Origin: Tessaracoccus caeni
Lineage (GTDB): Bacteria > Actinomycetota > Actinomycetes > Propionibacteriales > Propionibacteriaceae
Reading direction: 5' to 3'
DNA: 64,000 nt
Assembly: GCF_029211185.1 (NCBI RefSeq)
Contig: NZ_JARGDO010000008.1
Coordinates: 1 to 64,000 of the forward strand
The notes below the pieces were generated by a model. It did not search any database. It worked only from the letters and a program-made list of their open reading frames with translations, and was not told the DNA's origin. Shown one piece after another: positions 25,048 to 34,056 of this stretch (position 1 is the stretch's first letter; the number at the start of each line of letters is the position of its first letter). The position numbers were made by a program, and so were the translations under genes.

Positions 25048-25539
25048 ATGAATCCACGGTCGGGATGCGCGATCAATGCGGCCGTCGAGGCCCTGGGTGA
25101 TCAGTGGTCGTTCCTCGTGCTGCGGGACATGGTCTTCGGTGACCGGCGGCACTTCCGTGAGCTGCTGTCCGGCTCGATCGAGGGCATCGCGTCGAACATC
25201 CTCGCCGATCGATTGAAGAAGCTCGTCGCGGCCGGCATTCTCACCAAGGAAGACGCGGGGCGCGGGCGCCGTTCCCGATACAGCCTGACCGAGGCGGGCA
25301 TCCAAACCGTCCCGATCCTGTTCGCGCTCGGCAACTGGGGTCTCGACTGGCGCGACGGCACACCTGAGCTGCGCACCCGGCAGGAACTGATGCGCGCAGA
25401 GGGACCGGACTTCATTGAGGAACTCATGGACGAACTGCGTGTTCGGCACCTCGACGCGGAGCCGCGCCCCCGCACGAGCCCCGGCCCTCTCGCCCGTCTC
25501 GACACCGCCTACAAGGCGATGGCTGGCAGGGAGCACTGA
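25048..25539 (+). CDS. HxlR-family transcriptional regulator
   Basis: 163-aa winged-helix regulator with the family core CAINAAVEALGDQWSFLVLRDM, RRHFRELLSGSIEGIASNIL, ADRLKKLVAAGILTKEDAGR, RSRYSLTEAGIQTVPILFAL. The CAI cysteine near residue 7 is conserved and is a redox/electrophile sensor in some HxlR proteins. ATG 25048 follows AAGGAGGG. Divergent from, and probably repressing, the DHFR-like/VOC operon. Confidence 0.88.
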   Translation: MNPRSGCAINAAVEALGDQWSFLVLRDMVFGDRRHFRELLSGSIEGIASNILADRLKKLVAAGILTKEDAGRGRRSRYSLTEAGIQTVPILFALGNWGLDWRDGTPELRTRQELMRAEGPDFIEELMDELRVRHLDAEPRPRTSPGPLARLDTAYKAMAGREH

Positions 25540-25704
25540 GTACTGAGCACTGGGCCCTCCGCTAATGGCAGTCCGATACTCACATTCTTCGGGTGCATCT
25601 ACATCGGCGAATAGGATGAACAGCCCGACGTGGTACGCGCCAACGCTCGGTGTCACTCGTCAGGCGGTGTGGGGGAAGACGAGGTGATACTGGCAGTAGG
25701 TAGG

Positions 25705-25732
25705 TTGTCGTTATTGCAGTTATGGGTAGAAT
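25705..25732 (+). promoter_or_regulatory. promoter of the HTH/PIN toxin-antitoxin operon (leaderless)
   Basis: TTGTCG at 25705-25710 and TAGAAT at 25727-25732 are 16 bp apart. The ATG at 25739 follows after six bases, so the predicted transcript starts at or next to the A of the ATG. No ribosome binding site is present, in agreement with leaderless translation. Confidence 0.6.
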
Positions 25733-25738
25733 AGTGCC

Positions 25739-26119
25739 ATGACCACCCATGCACTTGCCGCTACGCTCGATCCGGTTGACCCTGCTGTGCGCTCCGACGC
25801 TAAGAGCCTCGCGGAGCGGTTGCACGGCGACACTCTGGTTGAGTCTGCGGTGCGGTCGATGCTCGATGCCGTCGCCCACGGGGCGCGGGTTGTGGTCCTG
25901 CGTGCCGACGATGAGGTAACGCCCACCGAGGCCGCGAAGCTCATGGGTGTGACTCGGCAGTTTGTGGATCGGCTCTGCGAAGATGGTGTGCTCGCCTTCC
26001 GTCGCCTGCCCGGCAGCCGTCACCGCCGCATCCGCGTGGAGGATGTGCTGGAAGTAGCGTCTGAGCGCGAGCAACGCCGGGCCGGGGGCGACGCAATTCG
26101 CGCCGCGCTCGGGGCGTGA
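25739..26119 (+). CDS. antitoxin with excisionase-type helix-turn-helix
   Basis: 126-aa DNA-binding protein. The C-terminal half carries a MerR/excisionase-like motif, VTPTEAAKLMGVTRQFVDRLCEDG, followed by VLAFRRLPGSRHRRIRVEDVLEV. The N-terminal half (SLAERLHGDTLVESAVRSMLDAVAHGARVVVL) probably neutralises the toxin. It sits 3 nt upstream of a PIN-domain gene, a recurrent two-gene toxin-antitoxin arrangement in actinobacteria, and should autorepress the operon. Confidence 0.8.
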   Translation: MTTHALAATLDPVDPAVRSDAKSLAERLHGDTLVESAVRSMLDAVAHGARVVVLRADDEVTPTEAAKLMGVTRQFVDRLCEDGVLAFRRLPGSRHRRIRVEDVLEVASEREQRRAGGDAIRAALGA

Positions 26120-26122
26120 CTC

Positions 26123-26695
26123 TTGGCGCGGCTACAACGGGTCTTCATCGACACCAGCGAGTTGTTCCCGTTCACCATCATGGATGTGCTGCTCACGATG
26201 TCTGAAGACTTCCTGTTCACCTGGGTCTGGACAGACGAGTTACTGGAGGAGTGGGAGGAAGTCATCGTCCGTGAAGGCGTCCGCACGCCAGAGTCGGCGC
26301 GCTCGGTGACCGATGCCGTGCGCACCCACTTCAGCAGATACCGGATCGATGGGGGTCTGTACCGCGGCAAGGCCTCCGATGACCTGTCGCCCGATCCCGG
26401 CGACCGTCTACACGCCGCCGCGTGCATCTACGGCGATGTTGATGTGCTCCTGACCCGCAACCTCAAAGACTTCCAAGCCCCGGCCCTCGCTCAGGCCGGC
26501 GTGCAGGTCATTACCTCCGACACCTTCCTCAGTAAACTGTTGTCCGATCGCCACCGGGCCGTCGTCGAGTCGTTCACCCGCGCCGCAAGCTCGAAGAAGA
26601 ATCCACCCATGACTGCCGCGGAGCTTACTGACGCGATCGCGCGCGCGGGAGCGCCACAGTTCGCCGAATACCTTAGGCCACACCTGGACGAGTAG
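26123..26695 (+). CDS. PIN-domain toxin (VapC-like ribonuclease)
   Basis: 190-aa PIN-fold nuclease. Acidic metal ligands are visible in FIDTSELFPF (Asp10 of the first strand), TDELLEEWEEV, SPDPGDRLHAAACIYG and VLLTRNLKDF. It is longer than classical VapC (about 130 aa), with a C-terminal helical extension after residue 140. The start is TTG at 26123, 3 nt after the antitoxin stop. It is expected to cleave RNA; the target is unknown. Confidence 0.8.
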   Translation: MARLQRVFIDTSELFPFTIMDVLLTMSEDFLFTWVWTDELLEEWEEVIVREGVRTPESARSVTDAVRTHFSRYRIDGGLYRGKASDDLSPDPGDRLHAAACIYGDVDVLLTRNLKDFQAPALAQAGVQVITSDTFLSKLLSDRHRAVVESFTRAASSKKNPPMTAAELTDAIARAGAPQFAEYLRPHLDE

Positions 26696-27113
26696 GGCCC
26701 ACGCAAGCCCCTTGAACAATCGTGCTCTGGTTGGTGATCAGTCGACCTACAGGCTATCAGGCGAGCCATTCACATCTTCAACAACCTCGAACACGCCTGA
26801 CTGACATGTCCGATCAGTTTCAACGACGCGACCAGCCTCACGGCGTGATCTCGTCGACGAGAGCTGTGAATCGGGGCGTGGTTGCGCCAAAACAGCGTTG
26901 CGGCCGCGGGCGGCTAGCCCGGCGAATCGGCCTCTGGCTAGGGAATCTTCAGGGTCTTTCGCGGCTCGGTGTACCCACAGATGTACCCACACGACAAAAT
27001 TACTGAGCGTGGAAACCCGTGGAATAACGTGGATCTAGCGAACAGCAGGCGCCCGCTCCCAGGTAGGGAGTGTGGGCCTCCAAATAGCCTCTGACAAGGT
27101 ATTTCACCTGCGG
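26696..27113. other. non-coding tract abutting the tRNA-Val 3' end (possible attachment region)
   Basis: 418 bases without a supported gene. It contains, on the minus strand, the direct repeat TGTGGGTACATC/TGTGGGTACACC near 26968-26991 and several GTGGA repeats at 27009-27034. The tract begins exactly at the 3' end of tRNA-Val and leads into accessory genes, so it may be the scar of an integrated element. No integrase gene and no second copy of the tRNA 3' end were found in the window. Confidence 0.35.
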
Positions 27114-27187
27114 TGGGCGCAGAGGGACTCGAACCCCCGACCACCTGCTTGTAAGGCAGGTGCTCTAACCAACTGAGCTATGCGCCC
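27114..27187 (-). tRNA. tRNA-Val (anticodon UAC)
   Basis: On the minus strand the 74-nt sequence folds as a standard cloverleaf. The acceptor GGGCGCA pairs with TGCGCCC, the D arm is TAGCTCAGTTGGTTAGAGC, the anticodon stem CCTGC/GCAGG closes the loop CTTACAA (anticodon TAC), and the T arm is GGGGGTTCGAGTCCC. The discriminator base is A and CCA is not encoded. The 3' end faces the accessory region to its left. Confidence 0.93.
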
Positions 27188-27252
27188 GCGACTACACAGG
27201 GTAGTCGGGTTTGCTGTTGCGAGCTAATTAAAGTGCAACAGGCCGGGGGTTG

Positions 27253-27639
27253 TCACTCGCCCAGGACGGCCAGGGCGTAGGCGTCCTCGACATCGGCCGC
27301 CCGCGTCCGTCGGTTGGCGTCGTCGACGCGATAGGTCACCACCCACTCGTCGTCCTGATGCTCGAGTGCGACGAAGCGGTCTCCCAGCAGTTCCCGGAGC
27401 TGGTCCTCGCGGGGGAGCCAGAGCACCTGGTCGGCGGGGATGGAGTCGAGCGCCCATTCGGTGGTGCCGTTGAACTTCACGACGCCAGCGCCGTGGTGGG
27501 TGTGCACCTCGATGGTCATCTCGGCGATGTGGAAGATCTCGTCGTCCATCTCCTTGTCGGGGATCATGAAACGATCGCCGGATGCAGGCCGCCATGTGAC
27601 GGCCGGCTTGATCCGGCGAGCCAGAGAAAGCGACAGCAT
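27253..27639 (-). CDS. conserved actinobacterial protein of unknown function
   Basis: 128-aa cytoplasmic protein: LARRIKPAVTWRPASGDRFM, then FHIAEMTIEVHTHHGAGVVK, then FNGTTEWALDSIPADQVLWL, PREDQLRELLGDRFVAL. I recall similar proteins in actinobacteria, often carrying an unsupported 'pilus assembly CpaE' label; nothing here supports that role. The ATG at 27639 lies 1 nt beyond the YqeY stop, so the two genes are co-transcribed. Confidence 0.7.
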   Translation of the reverse strand: MLSLSLARRIKPAVTWRPASGDRFMIPDKEMDDEIFHIAEMTIEVHTHHGAGVVKFNGTTEWALDSIPADQVLWLPREDQLRELLGDRFVALEHQDDEWVVTYRVDDANRRTRAADVEDAYALAVLGE

Positions 27640-27640
27640 G

Positions 27641-28093
27641 TCAGGCCAGCGCGGCGCGTACGAGCGTCGCGACGGTCTTGCCCTCGGCCCGGCCGGCGAC
27701 ACGAGCGTTGACGGCCTTGACGATCTGTCCCATCTGCTTCATCGACGGCGCGTCGAACGCTGCGACTTCCTCGGCGACGATGGCCTCCAACTCCTCCTGG
27801 GTGAGGGGAGTGGGCAAGTAAGCGGCGATGAACTCGGCCTCCGCGGCCTCCTTCTCCGCCAGATCGGGGCGCCCGGCCTCAGCGTAGGTCTGAGCGGAGT
27901 CCTTGCGCTGACGGTGCTCCTTGGTCAGCACCGCGAGCTCCTCGTCGTCGCTGAGCTGCTTGGCGGTGGCGCCCGCCACCTCTGCATTGGTGATGGCGGC
28001 GAGCAGCATCCGGATGTTGCCCTTGGCGATCTCGTCCTTCGCGCGCAGCGCGGCAGCGAGGTCTGCCTTCAGCCGATCCTTGTGAGCACCCAT
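27641..28093 (-). CDS. GatB/YqeY-domain protein
   Basis: 150-aa protein of the YqeY family, related to the tRNA-interacting tail domain of GatB. It shows LKADLAAALRAKDEIAKGNIRMLLAAITNAEV, then AEFIAAYLPTPLTQEELEAIV and MGQIVKAVNARVAGRAEGKTVATLVR. Strong AAAGGAG site before ATG 28093. Its role is not established; the fold suggests an RNA- or amidotransferase-linked function. Divergent from prfB with 56 bp between. Confidence 0.9.
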   Translation of the reverse strand: MGAHKDRLKADLAAALRAKDEIAKGNIRMLLAAITNAEVAGATAKQLSDDEELAVLTKEHRQRKDSAQTYAEAGRPDLAEKEAAEAEFIAAYLPTPLTQEELEAIVAEEVAAFDAPSMKQMGQIVKAVNARVAGRAEGKTVATLVRAALA

Positions 28094-28149
28094 TCGTGGG
28101 CTCCTTTCCGTGAGGCCGTTTGCTATGCCTCTTGATAGCATGGCTCTTC

Positions 28150-29259
28150 GTGGCCCAAGAAGATCTTACGCAGCGAATCTCAGACCTCGACCGCTCCCTC
28201 ACGTCGATCGAGGCCGTAGCCGACCTCGACAAGCTGCGGGCGGAGATTGCCGAACTGGAGCAGCAGGTGGCCGCGCCCGACCTGTGGGACGACCAGGAGA
28301 ACGCGCAGCGCGTCACCTCCCAGCTCTCCGCGAAGCAGGCTGAGGTCGATCGCATCGCGTCGTTGCGCGGACGTCTCGAAGACGCCACCCTCATGGTCGA
28401 GATGGCCGTCGAGGAGGGCGACCAGGACTCCCTCGCCGAAGTGACGAAGGAACTCGGCGGCCTGGGCAAGGACATCTCCGCACTCGAGGTCCGCACGTTG
28501 CTGTCGGGGGAGTACGACCCCCGTGACGCGCTGATCACCATCCGCGCCGAGGCCGGTGGCGTCGATGCCGCCGACTTCGCCGAGATGCTGATGCGCATGT
28601 ACCTGCGCTGGGCCGACCGGCACAAGTACCCCGTCGAGATCTACGACACCTCCTACGCGGAGGAGGCGGGCCTGAAGTCGGCCACCTTCGCCGTCAAGGC
28701 TCCGTTCGCCTACGGCACGTTGTCGGTCGAGCAGGGCACCCATCGTCTGGTGCGCATCTCGCCCTTCGACAACCAGGGGCGTCGTCAGACGTCGTTCGCC
28801 GGCGTCGAGGTGCTGCCGGTCACCGAAGAGACCGACCACATCGACATCCCCGAGGGTGAGATCCGCGTCGACGTGTTCCGCTCGTCGGGGCCTGGTGGCC
28901 AGTCGGTCAACACCACCGACTCCGCCGTCCGCATCACGCACCTGCCCACGGGCATCGTCGTGAGCTGTCAGAACGAGAAGTCGCAGCTGCAGAACAAGGC
29001 GGCCGCGCTCCGCGTGCTCCAGTCCCGCCTGCTCGAAAAGGTTCGTCACGATCGCGAGAAGGAAATGAACGCGCTCAAGGGCGACGGCGGCAACTCGTGG
29101 GGCGCCCAAATGCGTTCTTACGTGATGAATCCGTATCAGATGGTCAAGGATCTGCGCACCGAGCATGAGGTGGGCAACCCCGAGGCTGTTTTCGACGGCG
29201 ACATCGACGGCTTCATCGACGCCGGAATCCGCTGGCGCAAGCGTTCTCAGAACGACTAG
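28150..29259 (+). CDS. prfB: peptide chain release factor 2
   Basis: 369-aa RF2, which terminates translation at UGA and UAA. The stop-recognition tripeptide is SPF ([11 protein letters not shown]) and the peptidyl-hydrolysis loop is [14 protein letters not shown]. The frame is continuous from the GTG at 28150: the programmed +1 frameshift with an early in-frame UGA, found in many bacteria, is absent. There is no good ribosome binding site and a TAGCAT -10-like hexamer lies 8 nt upstream, so the mRNA may be leaderless. It begins the conserved prfB-ftsE-ftsX-peptidase-smpB-ssrA run. Confidence 0.95.
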   Translation: MAQEDLTQRISDLDRSLTSIEAVADLDKLRAEIAELEQQVAAPDLWDDQENAQRVTSQLSAKQAEVDRIASLRGRLEDATLMVEMAVEEGDQDSLAEVTKELGGLGKDISALEVRTLLSGEYDPRDALITIRAEAGGVDAADFAEMLMRMYLRWADRHKYPVEIYDTSYAEEAGLKSATFAVKAPFAYGTLSVEQGTHRLVRISPFDNQGRRQTSFAGVEVLPVTEETDHIDIPEGEIRVDVFRSSGPGGQSVNTTDSAVRITHLPTGIVVSCQNEKSQLQNKAAALRVLQSRLLEKVRHDREKEMNALKGDGGNSWGAQMRSYVMNPYQMVKDLRTEHEVGNPEAVFDGDIDGFIDAGIRWRKRSQND

Positions 29260-29415
29260 GGTCAACCAGACGTTCAGCCCTCGCGTCAGCATCGCCCCTT
29301 GTCGGAGACGTGGAGGGCGGGTCAGAGTTGCATTGCGACGTCTGTGAACTAGACTCAGCTCAGCAAAATCTGAGAAATCTCAGGAATCTTCCCCAAACAT
29401 CCGGAGTTGCCCCAC

Positions 29416-30102
29416 GTGATCACTTTCGAGAACGTCACCAAGTTCTATGCGGGACAGGACCGTCCGGCCCTGCGTAACGTGAGCTTGGAGATCGACAAGG
29501 GCGAGTTCGTCTTCCTCGTGGGGCAGTCGGGTTCGGGCAAGTCGACCTTTCTGCGATTGATCCTTCGTGAGTACCGGCCCACCAAGGGCACCCTGTATGT
29601 GGCGGGCAAGAACCTCTCGACGATGAACCAGTGGAAGGTGCCGGCGCTGCGCCGCCAGATCGGCACGGTGTTCCAGGACTTCCGCCTGCTCCCGGGCAAG
29701 ACCGTCTACGAGAACGTGGCCTTCGCGCTCCAGGTGATCGGCAAGCCCAGCCGCGAGATCAAGCGGATCGTTCCCGACACCCTTGAAATGGTCGGTCTCG
29801 AAGGCAAGGCCGAGCGTCCGTGCGAGGATCTCTCCGGCGGCGAGCAGCAGCGCGTTGCGATCGCGCGGGCCTTCGTCAACCGCCCCAAGATCCTGATCGC
29901 GGACGAGCCCACCGGAAACCTCGACCCGGAAACCTCCGTCGGCATCATGAAGCTGCTCGACCGGATCAACCGCGCCGACACCACCGTCATCATGGCCACC
30001 CACGACGCCACCATCGTCGACCAGATGCGCCGCCGCGTGCTGGAGCTGCGCTCCGGCGAACTGGTGCGCGATCAGGCCATGGGCATCTACGGCACGGCAT
30101 AG
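29416..30102 (+). CDS. ftsE: cell-division ATP-binding protein FtsE
   Basis: 228-aa ABC ATPase that with FtsX couples divisome signals to peptidoglycan hydrolases. Walker [11 protein letters not shown] loop [11 protein letters not shown], signature [15 protein letters not shown], Walker [14 protein letters not shown] and switch MATHDATIV are all intact. GTG 29416 gives the usual start [11 protein letters not shown]; an upstream TTG at 29407 would be too close to the CGGAG site. The ftsX gene follows 21 nt later. Confidence 0.95.
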   Translation: MITFENVTKFYAGQDRPALRNVSLEIDKGEFVFLVGQSGSGKSTFLRLILREYRPTKGTLYVAGKNLSTMNQWKVPALRRQIGTVFQDFRLLPGKTVYENVAFALQVIGKPSREIKRIVPDTLEMVGLEGKAERPCEDLSGGEQQRVAIARAFVNRPKILIADEPTGNLDPETSVGIMKLLDRINRADTTVIMATHDATIVDQMRRRVLELRSGELVRDQAMGIYGTA

Positions 30103-30123
30103 GGAAGGAGGGAAGACGCAGAC

Positions 30124-31026
30124 ATGAGGCATACGCTTCGAGAAACCTGGTCGGGACTACGTCGCAACCTCGCGATGACCGTCGCCGTCGTCGTGACGAT
30201 GGGAGTGTCCCTGTCGCTGTTCGGCTTCGGCCTGCTCACCTCCTCCGAGGTCGACCTGGTCAAGGGTCGCTGGTACGACCGGATCGAGATCTCCGCGTTC
30301 CTGTGCACCGAGACCTCCCAGGGAGGCATGTGCGAGGAGGGCAAGGCCGTCTCCGACGTGCAGCGCGACACGATCCGCCAAACGCTGGAGGCCAATCCTG
30401 AGGTTCAGGAGGTCTTCTACGAGTCGAAGCAGGAGGCGTTCGAGGAGTTCCAGCGCGTCTTCAAGGACTCGCCGATCGTCGCGTCGCGCACCGCAGACCA
30501 GATGCAGGACTCGTTCCGCATCAAGCTGGTCAACCCCGAGAACTACGAAGGCGTGGTGAGCGAGGCCAAGGGCCTGCCCGGCGTGCAGAACGTCCAGGAT
30601 CTGCACACCGTGCTCGACCCCATGTTCACCGCACTCACCGCCATCCAGTGGGCGACGATCGCGATGAGCGTGCTCCTCCTGCTGGCGGCGTCGTTGCAGA
30701 TCGCCAACACCATCCGGATGGCGGCGTTCACGAGACGACGCGAGATCGGCATCATGCGGCTGGTGGGCGCGTCCAACCTATACATCTTGCTGCCGTTCCT
30801 CCTGGAGAGCCTGATCGCCGGCCTGATCGGCGTGGCGGTCGCCTCTATCGTGCTCGCCTCCGGATACTGGGTGATCGTCGAGCAGAACGCTCAGCACCTC
30901 ATCCAGTCCCTCCCGTGGATCGGCTGGTCCGACGTCTTCAGCGCCATCGGGATCATGGCCCTGGTCGGCGTCGTGCTGTCCATCATTCCCACCCTGTTCG
31001 CCACGCGTAAGTACTTGCGCATCTAG
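30124..31026 (+). CDS. ftsX: cell-division permease-like protein FtsX
   Basis: 300-aa membrane protein. The N-terminal helix (NLAMTVAVVVTMGVSLSLFGFGLL) is followed by an extracellular domain of about 130 residues with two cysteines (FLCTETSQGGMCEEG). Three C-terminal helices come next, including IAMSVLLLLAASLQIANTIRM and the FtsX signature RRREIGIMRLVGASNLYI. It should activate the M23-type hydrolase encoded next through the extracellular loop. Confidence 0.95.
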   Translation: MRHTLRETWSGLRRNLAMTVAVVVTMGVSLSLFGFGLLTSSEVDLVKGRWYDRIEISAFLCTETSQGGMCEEGKAVSDVQRDTIRQTLEANPEVQEVFYESKQEAFEEFQRVFKDSPIVASRTADQMQDSFRIKLVNPENYEGVVSEAKGLPGVQNVQDLHTVLDPMFTALTAIQWATIAMSVLLLLAASLQIANTIRMAAFTRRREIGIMRLVGASNLYILLPFLLESLIAGLIGVAVASIVLASGYWVIVEQNAQHLIQSLPWIGWSDVFSAIGIMALVGVVLSIIPTLFATRKYLRI

Positions 31027-31051
31027 CCGCCGCCGTCGAAGGAGACTCAGC

Positions 31052-32413
31052 GTGACTACCTCTTCCCCCCGCCGCAAGGTCAGCAGACTGCGGACGACGT
31101 TGCTGGCTGCGGGCGTCGTCATGGCGCTGGTTGGTGTCACCGCTCCTCTGGCAACCGCCGACGACTTGAAGGATCAGCGCGACTCGCTGTCCAACAAGAT
31201 CGCGGAGCAAGCTGCGGCGGTCGATCAGGCGAGCCAGGAAGTCAGCGCTGCCATCGCCGCCCGCGACGCCGCGGAGCGTGAGCTGGCGGCCGCCCAAGCG
31301 AAGCTCAAGAAGGCCGAGGATCGGCTCGAGGAGGCCGAGGAACTCGACCGTCAGCGTGCGCGTGAACTGGAAGCCGCCGAGGAGGCGCTGAAGCAGGCAC
31401 GGGCCGAGGTCGTGGCCGCGGAGAAGGCGCTCGACGAGCTCAACGATCGCATCGACGGCGAGATCATGGTCATCACCCAGCAGAACGCCCCGCTGCTCAA
31501 CCTCGCGCTTCTCCTGTCCGACGTCACCGCGTCGGAGCTGAACCAGCGAGCACAGCTAGGCCAGACCATCTTCGACTCCTCGGCCCTCGAACTCGACGAG
31601 CTGGAGCGGCTGCGCTTCCAGCTCCAAGAGGCCGAGCTGAAGGCGGAAGCCGCCGAGGAAAAGGCGGCAAAGGCCCGAGAGGCGGCGGCCAAGCAGCTCA
31701 AGAAGGCCGACGAGGCCCGCGACGAAGCCGCCTGGCTGCGCGACGAGGTGGCCACCCTGCTTGAGCACCGCGAGGCCGCGGAGGCGCGGGCGAAGCAGCA
31801 GCTCGACCTGGAAGAGCAGAGGCAGGTCGCCCTGGAGACCGAGCGTGGGGATGTCGAGCGCCGGATCAAGGCGCAGATCGAGAAGCAGCGCAAGGAAGAC
31901 GAAGCCCGCGAGGCCAGCGAACGCGCAGAAAGAGAACGGTCGTCGACCTCGCGCTCGAAGATCAGCTCGTCCAGCGGTTCGTCGGGTCGCTCGTCCGGCT
32001 CCTCGACGTCGGACGCCGGGTTCGTGCGTCCCGTCTCGGGCCGGATCACGTCGAAGTACGGCATGCGAGTGCACCCCGTCACCGGCGTGTACAAGCTGCA
32101 CGACGGCACCGACTTCGGGGCGTCCTGCGGCACCAAGATCAAGGCCGCGGCTGACGGCACCGTCAGCGATCGCTACTACCACTCCGCTTACGGCAACAGG
32201 CTGATGATCAGCCACGGCCGCGTCGACGGCAGCTACGTGACCACCGGGTACAACCACGCGACCAAGTACATCGTCGGGGTCGGGGACACGGTCTCGCAGG
32301 GACAGACGATCGGCTACGTCGGCTCCACCGGCTACTCGACCGGATGCCACTTGCACCTGATGGTGTGGGAGGACGGCGACCTCGTCAATCCGATGTCGAA
32401 CTGGTTCGACTGA
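31052..32413 (+). CDS. secreted coiled-coil M23 peptidase (FtsEX-linked)
   Basis: 453-aa exported protein. The signal peptide is TTLLAAGVVMALVGVTAPLATA. A long Ala/Glu-rich coiled coil covers about 37-300, a Ser/Thr linker (SRSKISSSSGSSGRSSG) follows, and the C-terminal LytM domain shows zinc ligands in YKLHDGTDFGASCG and GCHLHLMVWEDG. Both metal-binding motifs are complete, unlike the degenerate EnvC type, so it may be an active endopeptidase. A coiled coil plus LytM directly after ftsX matches the hydrolase regulated by FtsEX (EnvC/PcsB/RipC by position). GTG start with AAGGAG. Confidence 0.9.
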   Translation: MTTSSPRRKVSRLRTTLLAAGVVMALVGVTAPLATADDLKDQRDSLSNKIAEQAAAVDQASQEVSAAIAARDAAERELAAAQAKLKKAEDRLEEAEELDRQRARELEAAEEALKQARAEVVAAEKALDELNDRIDGEIMVITQQNAPLLNLALLLSDVTASELNQRAQLGQTIFDSSALELDELERLRFQLQEAELKAEAAEEKAAKAREAAAKQLKKADEARDEAAWLRDEVATLLEHREAAEARAKQQLDLEEQRQVALETERGDVERRIKAQIEKQRKEDEAREASERAERERSSTSRSKISSSSGSSGRSSGSSTSDAGFVRPVSGRITSKYGMRVHPVTGVYKLHDGTDFGASCGTKIKAAADGTVSDRYYHSAYGNRLMISHGRVDGSYVTTGYNHATKYIVGVGDTVSQGQTIGYVGSTGYSTGCHLHLMVWEDGDLVNPMSNWFD

Positions 32414-32424
32414 GCCTTCGAGCA

Positions 32425-32454
32425 TTGGTGGGCCTTTCCCTCGCGTGAGATACT
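32425..32454 (+). promoter_or_regulatory. candidate leaderless promoter of smpB
   Basis: TTGGTG at 32425-32430 and GATACT at 32449-32454 are 18 bp apart, and the smpB ATG follows the -10 after six bases. There is no Shine-Dalgarno sequence before 32461. Confidence 0.5.
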
Positions 32455-32460
32455 GGCTCA

Positions 32461-32937
32461 ATGCCCAGGGAGACCGGACGAAAGCTCGTCGCACAGAACA
32501 AGAAGGCTCGGTACGACTACCAGATCGGTGACACGTACGAAGCCGGAATGGTGCTGACCGGTACCGAGGTCAAGACTCTGCGCAACGGCCGCGCGACGTT
32601 GCAGGATGCCTACGCCAGCGTCGACGACGGTGAGGTGTGGCTGCGCAACGCGAACATCCCGGAGTACGAGTTCGGAACCTGGCGCAACCATTCGGCTCGA
32701 CGCTCACGCAAGCTGCTGCTGCACCGCAAGGAGATCGCGAAGATCGAACGCGCCTTGGAGGGCGCCGGTCGCACCTTGGTTCCGCTGTCGATCTATTTCA
32801 AGGACGGCTACGCGAAGGTCGAGATCGCCATCGGCACCGGTAAGAAGGACTGGGACAAGCGCCGCACGATCGCGGAGCGCGACGCCAATCGCGAGGCCCA
32901 GCGGGCGCTCGCGGCGCGCAACCGATACCGCAGGTAG
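32461..32937 (+). CDS. smpB: SsrA-binding protein SmpB
   Basis: 158-aa OB-fold protein needed for tmRNA-mediated ribosome rescue. It shows [22 protein letters not shown], then [20 protein letters not shown], then [17 protein letters not shown]. The basic C-terminal tail [23 protein letters not shown] mimics mRNA in the decoding centre. The partner tmRNA gene is encoded 750 bp downstream. Confidence 0.96.
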   Translation: MPRETGRKLVAQNKKARYDYQIGDTYEAGMVLTGTEVKTLRNGRATLQDAYASVDDGEVWLRNANIPEYEFGTWRNHSARRSRKLLLHRKEIAKIERALEGAGRTLVPLSIYFKDGYAKVEIAIGTGKKDWDKRRTIAERDANREAQRALAARNRYRR

Positions 32938-33035
32938 GTGCTGGTCGTCGCTCGGATGGACCCGAGGTAGGGGCGGGCTCCGGGGTCGTTCAGGGTCGCT
33001 CCCTATGGTGGGGTGCGGCTGAGCGGACGATCATT

Positions 33036-33650
33036 ATGGGCATGATGTTGAACGATCCCGCAGCCCAGTACCTCGTCACCGATGCCCAGCGGGATCTGGC
33101 TATTCAGCAGCTGAGTCGCAGCTACGGCGAGGGCTCCATCGACGAAGCCGAGCTGGACCGCCGGCTGGAGATGGCCCTTCGGGCTCGAAACCGGTCCGAG
33201 TTGAATCAGTCTTTGGCCGGGCTGGTGCGCGTGAGAACCGGGGGAGTGGCGCTGCCGCCCATGCCCGCCCGTCTCCCGCGTCCCGGTCTCGAGCCCGCAG
33301 GCACGTCGAGTGAGAACGTCGGTGCCGGACTCGTCCACCTCAGCGGCTTCTTCGGCTTCTTCCTGGTGCCTGCGATCGTGAAGGCCGCCAGCGTTCGAGG
33401 CAGCCGCGTCTGGTGGGAGGCCTCGAGGGCGTTGGGCTTGCAGCTTTCGACACTGGTCTACGGCACGCTCGTGTTCGCCGCTGCGGTCCTGCTGCCGTTC
33501 TCTGGACTCTGGTGGACGATCTTCTCCGCCGGTTGCGTGGCGTGGTTCCTGCTCACGATCGTCGGCAGCGCGCGTGCGTTCAGCGGCCAGCGGTCGTTCG
33601 AGGGGCTCGAGCGCTTCATGGTCGTCAAGCCGAATCCTCGTGTCAGCTAG
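33036..33650 (+). CDS. DUF1707 membrane protein
   Basis: 204-aa protein. The N-terminal DUF1707 domain (YLVTDAQRDLAIQQLSRSYGEGSIDEAELDRRLEMAL) is a small helical module often placed before membrane domains in actinobacteria. The C-terminal part has three hydrophobic segments (HLSGFFGFFLVPAIVK; LVYGTLVFAAAVLLPF; AGCVAWFLLTIVGSA). Start at ATG 33036; ATG 33042 is possible. Function unknown. It sits between smpB and ssrA. Confidence 0.8.
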   Translation: MGMMLNDPAAQYLVTDAQRDLAIQQLSRSYGEGSIDEAELDRRLEMALRARNRSELNQSLAGLVRVRTGGVALPPMPARLPRPGLEPAGTSSENVGAGLVHLSGFFGFFLVPAIVKAASVRGSRVWWEASRALGLQLSTLVYGTLVFAAAVLLPFSGLWWTIFSAGCVAWFLLTIVGSARAFSGQRSFEGLERFMVVKPNPRVS

Positions 33651-33691
33651 CCCTCTGGGGCTGCGCTACACTGGCTAGGTACAACTCAACA

Positions 33692-34056
33692 GGGGGTGAC
33701 TGGTTTCGACTAGGGACGGTAGTCCCAGGAGAAGCGGGCCGAGGATCCATGCCTATCTCGTTAACGCCGCATGGAAACCAATAAGTGCCGAAAACAATCG
33801 CACTGACTTCGCTCTCGCTGCCTGATCAGTGATCGAAGGGTCAGTCCGGAGTTAGCCTTCGCTCCGGTGTCTGGCCTCATTTAGGAGGCTTGCTCGTTTA
33901 GCTGTGTATCAGGGCTGAACGGGGACTTTACTGATACTGGGTCTGTCTGCAACACGCCGGCTAGAGTGCAGGGACCGAGAAAACGTCTAGACGGCTGCGC
34001 CCGGAGAAGCCCTGGTTCGCCTCTCAAGGACGCGGGTTCAATTCCCGCCACCTCCA
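33692..34056 (+). ncRNA. ssrA: transfer-messenger RNA (tmRNA)
   Basis: The 5' end GGGGGTGACTGGTTTCGAC and the 3' T-arm/acceptor GGTTCAATTCCCGCCACCTCC pair as the tRNA-like domain. The resume/tag frame at 33787-33825 encodes AENNRTDFALAA then TGA. Several pseudoknot-like hairpins lie between, for example CCGGAGTTAGCCTTCGCTCCGG. The CCA end is not encoded as such (ACCCC). With smpB upstream it forms the trans-translation pair. The 3' end is followed by accessory genes, so it may have served as an integration site. Confidence 0.95.

Noticed and set aside
26747..26992. Minus-strand frame MWVHLWVHR... beside tRNA-Val as a possible integrase fragment
   Set aside because: The only notable feature is a short direct repeat; no tyrosine-recombinase R-H-R-Y motif is present.
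28120..28200. Programmed +1 frameshift site at the start of prfB
   Set aside because: The reading frame is continuous from GTG 28150 and no in-frame TGA follows the N-terminal codons.
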